DNA of 64,000 bases from Phytopythium helicoides (lineage: Eukaryota; Oomycota; Peronosporomycetes; Pythiales; Pythiaceae). Below, one piece after another: positions 19,862 to 28,246 of the stretch; position 1 is the stretch's first letter, and the number at the start of each line of letters is the position of its first letter. A program made the translations under genes and the position numbers. The notes under the pieces were generated by a model that was given only the letters and a program-made list of their open reading frames with translations, did no database searches and had not been told where the DNA came from. The stretch is taken from contig JANFNE010000026.1 in NCBI GenBank assembly GCA_024867545.1, positions 682,001 through 746,000 of the forward strand, given 5' to 3'.

Positions 19862-19870
19862 GGTGGCAAA
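19854..19870 (-). promoter_or_regulatory. inverted repeat spanning the Fanzor start codon
   Basis: TTTGCCATGGTGGCAAA forms a 7-bp stem with a 3-base loop and contains the ATG of the Fanzor gene on the - strand. In the transcript it would fold over the start codon and could lower translation. This is seen in the sequence but its effect is untested and it may be chance. Confidence 0.3.
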
Positions 19871-20350
19871 TTACACTGTGAGTAGGGAGATCAAGATCGG
19901 CAGCCGCTTTCGTTCGTTGCCGTTCGAGAGCGAGTGGGCGCTTGACAATTCAAAACATGCTATTGTCTCATCATGAATGTTTACGTGTATGCAGGCAGAG
20001 TGGCAAAGGCCGCTTTACTAGCTTGCCGAGGCTCATGATGGAGCTCTGGAGACCCTTCCTATGGCATCTTCAACAAGCAATATGAAGTGTCCATGCAGTG
20101 CTGTTGTCATCGCTGGGGAGGGCATCGCGCAACCCGCTTGAAGCTGATGAACTGCGCTGCCAGCTTGTCAATTGGGCAGTACCGTAACGACAGGTTTATT
20201 TAGTTTCACGTCTCCTTTTCCACGTTTTCCGGTTGAGTGGGAGTTTACGTCGATCGTTGTGATGAGAAAGGTGAATGTAGAAGTGGAGGTTTTTGTGGCC
20301 ATCTACCACAGCGCCAATGCCGGGTACCCCGGCCATTCATGCTACATTGG
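19862..20350. other. Fanzor element 5' region
   Basis: About 490 bp between the Fanzor start and the element's left end. It should contain the promoter. The outer part holds the nested inverted repeats at 20312-20352. I see no second gene and no tnpA-like recombinase. Confidence 0.5.
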
Positions 20351-21273
20351 CGTAGATAGATTAGTTTCCGTGTTGCAATTCGGATTTCATGGAGCGACAC
20401 GAGTGCCATGAGCACTTTCGAGATTGCAAGACCAACAACCATCACAATCGATGGCTGGAACTGTATGCAGAATGCAGCAAATAGAGCCCCAGGAACATCG
20501 GCGTTAAATACTATCATCAAAGTTGTGAGCTCATCACCCCCGTCTTCCTTTCGTGTTACACGCTGAAATATCTGCCGATTGATATACTTGAGAACTGGTA
20601 GAAGGCAAAAGAACGCAGGGCGGGCGATCTCGCCGTCCGGAATAAGTGTAAACGCGTAGAAATACAGCGGATATACAGTGATCATGAGTGCCTGACAGGA
20701 GAAGAAGATCCCTGCCCGCGCAATATTGGACATAATGCCAGGATTTGTGCGTACATGCGGGTACCACTGAATCCCAAGTAACGTTGTTTCTAGTAGTAGG
20801 TGGGTTGGCGTGGTGGCTATCATCGTGAACGGAACCGGAAATCCGACCACGCTCGCCAGAAGGTACGAGAATGAGACATTGACAACAGCAACCAGGAGTG
20901 AGGTTATAATGAGTTGAGTCACCGATAACGGCAACGATCGGCCGACTTGCGTGGAGAACTGCTGTAGTAAAACCAGGCAGAAGACGAAGTAGATTATAAA
21001 TTCTCGTAAAAAGAATCTGTGGTTTCCATCCAATCCGGCATCAGGAGAATTAAGTGGAACGACTTCAAAGAGTGTAATAACAGCGAGACTCGGAGCAGGG
21101 GTGATCGCCAGTACGCAAAAGGTGCGCCATAGTGGAGTTGTTGCGATGTAAGATCGTAGATCACGAAACCGAGTCGCGGAGTAGTGCCCACGCCACTTAA
21201 CCTGAACGCTCTTCCATAGCCAGCTTACAGACTGACAGCCACTTTGAAACCCTTTACCAGCACAAGCGATCAT
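20350..21273 (-). pseudogene. MPF5, 5' part, cut by the Fanzor insertion
   Basis: The first ~308 codons of an MPF gene from ATG at 21273 (MIACAGKGFQ). In-frame codons further upstream are not ATG. It carries KWRGHYSATRFRDL, TPAPSLAVITLFEVVPL, VGFPVPFTMIATTP and FNADVPGALFAAFCIQF, so it covers the first seven or so membrane segments. After LYLRQC the family resemblance ends and the frame runs into the Fanzor element. The frame otherwise shows no decay. The matching 3' half is at 16877-17707. A truncated membrane protein with an element-encoded tail might still be made, since the frame stays open to a stop at 20245. Confidence 0.8.
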
Positions 21274-21418
21274 CGATGAAACAACTGGATGCAAAGCGAA
21301 GAGTGGGGAGAACTCGGAGTGTGATGTGAAGTTACCATTTTTGAACTGGGCTATATCCAGGTTTATATTTTTGTTCGTTCAAACGTCAGCCAGTGTCCAT
21401 CCAGCTCGACGACGCTCG

Positions 21419-23249
21419 TTACTTTTTGAGCCATCCAAACTTGAAGGAATAGTCATGACCTGAACAAACAAGAACGCCCAGGATTCAATACTCAAGAGGT
21501 GAATCAACAAATTCAAGAGTGTACATACCGTAATGCGCAAGCGAACCCTGTGTAGAGTAAAGTACCCAGCCCATGAGCACCGAGTGCACATGGACATACT
21601 CATGTGTCAGAACAAACGCGAGTTGCCGAATTGGTGAGATGTGGAGAAATCGACTCAGAAATATCTGAACCACAATGAGCGACACCAGCTCGACAACTGC
21701 GTATGAAAAAACGTTGAAAACCGTGCGTTTTAGATGCTCGGCGTTCATGTTGACAAATTGAGCATAGTAAGCATGGTTGGGAAGGTGAAAAATGATGACC
21801 AAGTACATCGCTACATCAGTAGAACTCATAGCAAGTCAGTCAAATGGTCGACAACCAGTTATCATGTGAATGGTACATATACTTACAGTAAAAAGCAGGG
21901 ACGATCACTTCGACATACTCAGCAAGCATGATGAATTCGGTCATATAAAATAGCTTGAGTATCGATTTTGCATAGCTGCGTTCTAGTTGGTTGAGCATCT
22001 CATTGTCAAATGTAGCTGCAACGCGCCGATCCTTCCCATTAGTTTGGTTTGGAACAATTGGTGTTACTAGCACATCCGCGCGAGTCCAATATGACTTGAG
22101 TCGATCAAGCGTTGACATCCTTGAAAGAACAGACCGAGAAGAAGACTTGGCAACCATTGAACTCTTTTTAACAAACGGCGATACGGTTTGATGATCGAGT
22201 CTCTCTAGAATTTCTGTTACTTCTGAAAGCAAGTCCATCGGCTTTCCTAGCTCTTCGGTGCTGACAGTTCTTTCCAGGCGGCACGCCATTACTCGTTCTC
22301 GAATAGCTGTAAGCGCTCGAGTCTCTTTGTATACATCATAGAAAGCGAAAAGTGTCATCAAGACTTTGATAATTGCAACTCCCGCTGCAAGCAGAGTTGA
22401 TGGCTTGTACTGCATGCAGAAAGCCACGAATAAGCCTCCAAGAACATCGGCGTTCAGCACAATGAAGAGTGGAGTTAGCTCTTCGCCACCGTGGGTTTTT
22501 CGTGTTAGCCGCTGGAAAAGCTGGCGGTAGATGATTCTCAGGATAGGAAGAAGGCAAAAGAACGCTGGTCGCGCCGCACCTTCATCGGGTAGCAAGGTAA
22601 ATACATAGTAGTAAATTGGGTACACCCCGATCATGGAGACTTGACATCCGAAGAAAACTCCTGCCCGGATTAGGTCTGAAAAAGTCTTCGGATTAGCACG
22701 TAAGTGACCTCCCCACAGAAATCCAAGTACGACAGTCTCGAGTCCTAGGTGAATGGTTGCAGATAGCTGCAGAGTAAACGGCACCGGGAATCCGACCGCT
22801 TGGGCGATCCCATATGCAATTGCCGTATCCACAACAGTGAGGGGTAGCGTTATGAGCAAGAGACGGCGAGGAGTCATTGGAAGCACCGGCCCAACTTGCG
22901 CACAGAACTGTTGCAGCAAAAGTGAGCAGAACACAAAGTATGTTATAAGCTCTCGCGCGAAGAAGAGTCGGTTATGCGCCAGCCCGGCATCCGGAGGGTT
23001 CAAAGGCACAACTTCGAAAAGTGTTGTTGCGAACAGACTTGAAAGAGGTGTAACCAGCAATATAGCAATTATTTTCCACCGAGGAGTTGTTTCAGTGAAC
23101 TGCTGGAGCGCAAATAGTCGACTGGGTGGGTATTCTCCTCTCTTCTTGAGCTGGGACACCGAGTGTAGGCGGTGGAATATCGATTCGAGGCGACCTCGTG
23201 CTCGACCAATGCAACCTGTTAGCAATTTCACTTCGTCACGTTGCGTCAT
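21419..23249 (-). CDS. MPF multi-pass membrane protein 6
   Basis: Exons are 23249-21887, 21810-21529 and 21459-21419, for 561 residues. The frame is open further upstream, but the first ATG is at 23249 (MTQRDEVKLL), which I take as the start. Donors are GTAAGT and GTATGT, with a 282-nt middle exon and phase-1 junctions. Motifs are KKRGEYPPSRLFAL, TPLSSLFATTLFEVVPLNPPDAG, VGFPVPFTLQ, LAEYVEVIVPAFY, LPNHAYYAQFVN and the terminal GHDYSFKFGWLKK. Together with MPF5 and MPF7 it forms a - strand tandem. These three share the VPLN(S/T/P)P(D/S)AG and PDxxxARPAF signatures, so they are likely closer relatives of one another than of the + strand copies. Confidence 0.8.
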
Positions 23250-23468
23250 GATCAAGGATAGGAACTGGCGAAAAGTGCCAAAGGTCCATTTCACACGCCT
23301 GAATTTAGCTCAACATGAGCAAAAATACCTTCGTGGTGAGAGGAAACGGCAAAATTCAAGCAAATATGCAAACCGAATCTGCCATGCATTTATTTTTGTC
23401 TGTCAAGAGATCAAGCGCAATGCAATATGAAAAATGCAAGGGTTCAGTCAACTAAGCCACTTCTGTTG

Positions 23469-25267
23469 TCAATTCCTTTGTATCCATGCAAACTTGAACG
23501 AATAATCATTGCCTGAACGAGAGCACAAATGATTAGTACCGTAAAGTGATGCGATGCGCGCACAGTGTCTTGACTCACCATAATGGGCAAGCGATGCTTG
23601 TGTTGAGTAGACAACCCAAAGAATCAAGGCTGACTGCACATGAACACTTTCGTTTGAAAGTACAAACGCAAGCTGATGTATAGGTGATATTCCTAGTGCG
23701 CGACGCAGGGCCAGATGAACTACAATGAGCGAAACAAGTTCGACCATCGCGTAGAGCACGACATTCGTCACGGTTTTTTCCAAGAGGTGAATATCCATTC
23801 CAGCAAATTGAGTGTAGTAGACCCGGTTTGGTAGGTTGAAAATGACAGTAAGGTAAAGAGCTGATAGATGTCATATGGTCAAAGTCAGTCATAACTCGTA
23901 GATATCACACAGTGCACTTCAAACGTACAGTAAACTGCCGGAATGATAACCTCGACGTACTCAACAAGAATCATAAACTCGGCCATATAGAGCAACTTGG
24001 CGGCGCGCCGTGCGTACCGGTGCTCAAGATACGTTTGCGTCTCGTGGTTATCCACAATTGACCGCAGATTTGCTACCGCGATTGGTACTACCTGAGTCCC
24101 GTGGAACCAATGGTGTCGAAAAACATCCCACCTCGAAACTCGTGCAGGATGCTGAACCAACTGCTCAGCGCTCTCGATCAAGTTTAATCGTTCTCCTTTC
24201 TTGTTGATTTTATCGATAAGCGCGATTGCTTCATGCAGAAGGTTGACATCGGTTGATATCATTGATAATGCGTTTATTGATTCAGTCTCGCCTTTTAGGA
24301 GTTTGATTCGACGTCGAAGGTGTAGCAATCGATGGACAGCTTGATAGAGATCGCGAAACGATATTGTGGCCATCACAACCTTCACAATTGCGATCCCAAC
24401 CGCAGTTAAAAGCGATGGTTTGAACTGCATACAGAATGCTACGAACATCCCTCCCATAGTGTCAACGTTGAAAACAATTAGCAATGGGATCAACTCTCCT
24501 CCGTTGCCAGACTTGCGACTGACGCGCTGAAAGAGAACGCGATAAAACGTCCTAATCACTGGAAGCAAGAAGAGAAATGCTGGTCGTGCAACGGTATTAT
24601 CTGGAAGCAGCGTGAATACGTAGTAATAGAGTGGATAGGCAACAACCATGGACGCTTGGCTGATGAAGAAGTACATGCCGCGAACAATGTCTGTCAATGC
24701 GCTTGGATTAGCGATCAAATGTTTCCGCCACGATATTCCCAGGGCTACTATTTGTACCAGGAGCTGAATTGGCGCCGTGAGCTGCATTATGAATGGAACA
24801 GGGAACCCTATTGCGCAGGCGGCCAGGTATCCGAAGGCTGTGTTGATACTCGCCGTCAAAAATGTGATTATGGCAAGACGACGCGCCATCATAGGTAGTG
24901 CCGGCCCGACTTGTGCGCAAAATTGCTGGAGCAACAGTGCACAAAGTGTGACGTACATTGTAAGGAGTCGCGCAAAGAAGTTTAGATTGTGATTCGTGCC
25001 AGCAGATGGAGTATTCAGCGGCACCGAGTCGAAAAGCATCGTTGCGATGAGGCTTGGAGCAGGAGTTAACAACAACACGCCAAGCACTCGCCACAGTGGC
25101 ATTGTTTCGGAAAATTTCTGCAGCTTGATAACCCGGTCTGGCGCGTACTCGCCGTGCCGCTTAATCGTGACGGCCGTCTGTACCCACGTATTTGCTCTCC
25201 GAAAGCTTCCATGCATTCGTGTCGCTTGTAAAATGCTCGGTGCGCTAGCATGAGTTCGTGGCATCAT
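23469..25267 (-). CDS. MPF multi-pass membrane protein 7
   Basis: Exons are 25267-23929, 23860-23579 and 23512-23469, for 554 residues. Donors are GTACGT and GTGAGT, and the middle exon is 282 nt as in every copy. Hydrophobic stretches lie at roughly 45-70, 90-110, 120-150, 155-170, 185-210, 215-235 and 250-285, and then around the VEYVEVIIPAVY segment and through exon 2, which suggests nine or ten membrane passes. The terminal exon encodes GNDYSFKFAWIQRN. A second ATG follows immediately (MMPRTH), and either may be used. It is divergent from the TKL kinase gene across an ~800-bp spacer. Function unknown. Confidence 0.8.
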
Positions 25268-26073
25268 GAAAAGGAGAAATGGTCACAGGTTACTCGGAGG
25301 AAGCTATACATATCGCGGCGATGGCCATCTAGTACGTGAAGAACGCCATCGACGTCGATCAAAAAATAGGGTTGGTATCACGCCAGACGAGCTTGAGTCT
25401 CCAGATGTGATCGCGAGGACGCTTTCGGGGCGATGGCGGTCACCAAGCCTGGGCTCGCTCAATTCTCGAGCCCAGACTCCGAGTGCTTTGCACGCCTGCT
25501 TTTCTCGCGTGTCCCTGAGAATCTAGCACAAAACTCGAGCACATTACATTACAACGACCGAGATGGCGGTTAATCGCGTGGTCGGCCGACTTGGGCTCAA
25601 TCGCAGCACAAGACGGTCGGCAAGCACTAGCGATGTCTGCCGCACCCTAGTGGCGTTGCTCTCCGACTTTTTGGTTTCGTCACTGAAAAATTGTGCACAT
25701 CTCGTTGATCCACGAATCCTCGCTGTTTGTTCAACGAGCGAACCCATCGTCGAGTCATATCGTAGAGGAGCTTTCTTGCCACGTCTGCGATCCATGTGCC
25801 ATAGAGCGCCGCTTGATATGTTCGCTGTTCTGTTTTCACGGCGCCTCCATCCACTCATGTCCCTCCAATCCATCATCTGCACAATCGCCCAATCTCAGCC
25901 GAAACCTCCTCCCTACACCCATACCCTACGCGATCTGATAGGATAGCGAAAGTCTCATTTGCAACCCATGTGAGCCCAGCCGCTGCGGCGCTTCATGGCA
26001 CCTCTCCGTCCTCGCGTCCTCGCTCGCCCTCGCCGCCCAGCTCACTCGCCAACTGCAAACCTATCGGCCAGTC
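25268..26073. other. intergenic, MPF7 to TKL kinase
   Basis: A divergent promoter interval. Short open frames on both strands show no family resemblance and were not called. The last ~80 bp before 26074 read in frame with the kinase as a signal-peptide-like stretch but lack an ATG. Confidence 0.5.
25953..25966 (+). promoter_or_regulatory. oomycete initiator-like motif before the TKL kinase
   Basis: TCTCATTTGCAACC resembles the oomycete initiator consensus (YTCATTYYNCAW). If transcription starts here, the mRNA would include the signal-peptide-like codons upstream of the ATG at 26074. The match was made by eye. Confidence 0.35.
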
Positions 26074-27684
26074 ATGTCCGAGTCGGTGGCTTCTGTGCTG
26101 GCCTACTACGCCGAGGACTCGTGCTCCGGCACGCCCTTCCTCGTGTACACGGAGGCGGACTTTGACTGCACAAGCACGAGCTCCAGCACCAGCGACTGCC
26201 TCGAGGGCACGCTGGGCAACGACACCATCTACTACCTGCCCTCATGCACGCAGGACCGGCACGCGGCCGTGGCCGACGCCTTCGGCACGGACGAGTTCGT
26301 GGGCTTCGACTGGTACGACGACTCGGGATGCGCCAACTACCAGAAGACGCTCGCCTTCGCGGCCACAGGCGACTGCTACGTGTCGACCGACAACGCCAGC
26401 GCCATCGCCAAGGTCTTCGACGACGGATCCGCCGAGCTAGACATGTACTGGGACACGAACAGCTGCAGCACGGCCGAGGACCCGTACAGCGTCACCAAGG
26501 ATGTGCTCGACAAGTCGACGTGCCTCATCTTCGACTCGACCACAGGCTCAACGTTCTTCACGCGTGCAAGCCTCTCAAGCAGCTCCGGGATCAGCACGGG
26601 GGCTCTCATTGGCATCATCGCAGGCGGCGTCGTCTTCCTCCTGCTCGTTGCAGGAGGAATCTTCTGGTACTGCCGCCGAAAGCGGAGGATCAAGGGAGCG
26701 GCTAACAAGGAATCGCTGCTCGAGTCCAACTTGATGGAGGGCGGAACCACAATCGGCACGACCGGCAGCTCCAAGCCCACCTTTCCTACGGGCGGAGAGA
26801 GTGGCGACGCACTGTGGCAGGACGAGATCGTCATTTCCTCCCGCGTGCCTCGCGAGAAGGTCATTACACAGGAACTTCTCAGCCGTGGAGGCTACGGTGA
26901 GGTCTACAAGGGCACGTACAACGGCCAGGACGTGGCCATCAAGATGCTGCTCCCCGAGACGCGCCGCAGCCTCAAGCACGTGAACGCGTTCTTGGCCGAG
27001 GTCAAGATGATGGCGACGCTCGAGCACTCGTGCATCGTGCAGTTCGTCGGTGTCGCATGGGATTCGCTCAACGACCTGTGCGTGCTGTCCGAGTTCATGG
27101 CCGGCGGGGACCTGCGCGCATTGCTAGCCCACTACGAGGCCACCCAGCACCCGCAGGGTCTCGACTACCACAAGGTCAAGATCGCGCTGCAGATCGCGCA
27201 CGCGTTGACGTACCTGCACACGCTGGAGCAGCCGGTGATCCACCGCGACCTCAAGTCCAAGAACGTGCTGCTGACGTCCGAGCTGCACGCCAAGCTGACG
27301 GACTTTGGCGTCTCTCGCGAGCGCATCGACGCGACCATGACTGCTGGCGTCGGCACGTCGCTGTGGATGGCTCCCGAGATCATGCTGGGCGAGAAGTACG
27401 GTGTCGAGGCCGACGTGTTCTCGTTCGGCGTCATGCTGAGCGAGCTCGACAGCCACGCGCTGCCGTACGCGACCGCCAAGGAGAACAGCGACTCGGGCCG
27501 CAAGCTGCCGGACGCCGCCATCCTGCAGCTCGTGGCCATGGGAAAGCTGCGCGTGCAGTTCTCGGACGCGGCTCCCAAGGAGCTGGTGGAGCTGGGGCTC
27601 GCGTGCGTGGCCACTGATCCCTCCGAGCGCCCGTCGGCCTCCGAGGCGCTCTACCGGCTGCAGAAGGCGCTGCAGGCGCTGTGA
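26074..27684 (+). CDS. TKL-family receptor-like protein kinase, single membrane pass
   Basis: 536 residues from ATG at 26074. The N-terminal ~170 residues form a Cys- and Ser/Thr-rich ectodomain. One membrane helix lies at ~171-195 (IGIIAGGVVFLLLVAGGIFWY), followed by a basic stop-transfer CRRKRR. After a linker comes a tyrosine-kinase-like Ser/Thr kinase (~265-535) with RGGYGEVYKG (P-loop), VAIKMLL, HRDLKSKN, DFGVSR and GTSLWMAPE. All catalytic residues are present. No cleavable signal peptide follows this ATG, yet the frame just upstream reads HLSVLASSLALAAQ, so the true start may be in an unseen 5' exon or behind an indel. Such receptor-like TKLs are a known oomycete expansion. The ligand is unknown. 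Confidence 0.85.
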   Translation: MSESVASVLAYYAEDSCSGTPFLVYTEADFDCTSTSSSTSDCLEGTLGNDTIYYLPSCTQDRHAAVADAFGTDEFVGFDWYDDSGCANYQKTLAFAATGDCYVSTDNASAIAKVFDDGSAELDMYWDTNSCSTAEDPYSVTKDVLDKSTCLIFDSTTGSTFFTRASLSSSSGISTGALIGIIAGGVVFLLLVAGGIFWYCRRKRRIKGAANKESLLESNLMEGGTTIGTTGSSKPTFPTGGESGDALWQDEIVISSRVPREKVITQELLSRGGYGEVYKGTYNGQDVAIKMLLPETRRSLKHVNAFLAEVKMMATLEHSCIVQFVGVAWDSLNDLCVLSEFMAGGDLRALLAHYEATQHPQGLDYHKVKIALQIAHALTYLHTLEQPVIHRDLKSKNVLLTSELHAKLTDFGVSRERIDATMTAGVGTSLWMAPEIMLGEKYGVEADVFSFGVMLSELDSHALPYATAKENSDSGRKLPDAAILQLVAMGKLRVQFSDAAPKELVELGLACVATDPSERPSASEALYRLQKALQAL

Positions 27685-28246
27685 GCGGCGCGCCATTGCG
27701 CTTCAACATGATCAATGTAACATTTGGGTGGTTCTTGACTTGCTTTCACTATAAGTAAAGCGTGCGGCCGACCGTTGCGCAAGCCGACCAGTAATAAACT
27801 TGACTAGCATGCATTCCGCGCATGCATTCCTTGCGGAATGCAGGCCAATAGTTGCCGAGAATGTGTGCGAACGCGTGCCGACAGCGCTGCTTGGCCGCTC
27901 ATTCGCCGATCCGACTGCTCCGCACCGCGTCTGGCCGCGAGCTGCTCGGCTCTGCGCGTTTCGGCGGTGATGAGACAGCCGCGAGCTCAATGAGCCGGTC
28001 TCGAGGTCCTTTGCACCGTTCACGGCAATAGAATCGGCGCACGAGTCTGCAGAAGCGACTGGATGGCTGAGCGCGAGATCCGCGCAATCTTTGCTTGCTG
28101 TGAGATGCGTTATCCAAGAGTGCTCTACAGTCGTGCGTGGGTGAGAGCGAGGGTTAGCACCGCTTGACCGTCCGAACCGGTCAGTTTTGAATCTGCGCTC
28201 TCTCGCAACGACCTCCTCTAGTTGCCGGCGCCATCCAAAGACCAAG
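27685..28246. other. intergenic, TKL kinase to ABCC-1
   Basis: A 562-bp spacer with the promoter of ABCC-1. It includes a tandem GCATGCATTCC pair and a hairpin at 27823-27842. Frames open on the - strand here continue antisense into ABCC-1 and look like shadows. Confidence 0.5.
27807..27842. repeat. tandem GCATGCATTCC with hairpin
   Basis: Two direct copies of GCATGCATTCC (27807-27817 and 27820-27830). The second is followed by its inverted GGAATGCA, giving an 8-bp stem with loop TTGC at 27823-27842. It lies ~120 bp after the kinase stop and could be a 3'-end structure or a protein-binding site. Confidence 0.4.

Larger units (their letters stand above)
17708..20350 (-). mobile_element. Fanzor element copy 2, complete, inserted in an MPF exon
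   Basis: An element of about 2.64 kb carrying one gene. The right end, 17708, is fixed by comparison with copy 1 (shared through GCTAGCAATT on the - strand). The left end is placed at ~20340-20352, where the MPF reading frame stops resembling its paralogues. A nested inverted repeat sits there: CGCCAATG at 20312-20319 against CATTGGCG at 20345-20352, enclosing a CCGGGTACCCCGG near-palindrome. A weak terminal similarity (AATGTAGCA at the left, AATTGCTAGCA at the right) is only suggestive. No transposase gene is present, so mobility would need a helper in trans or another mechanism. I cannot define a target-site duplication. Confidence 0.8.

Noticed and set aside
25563..25946. 127-codon frame between MPF7 and the TKL kinase
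   Set aside because: No homology seen, and frames of similar size are open on the opposite strand.
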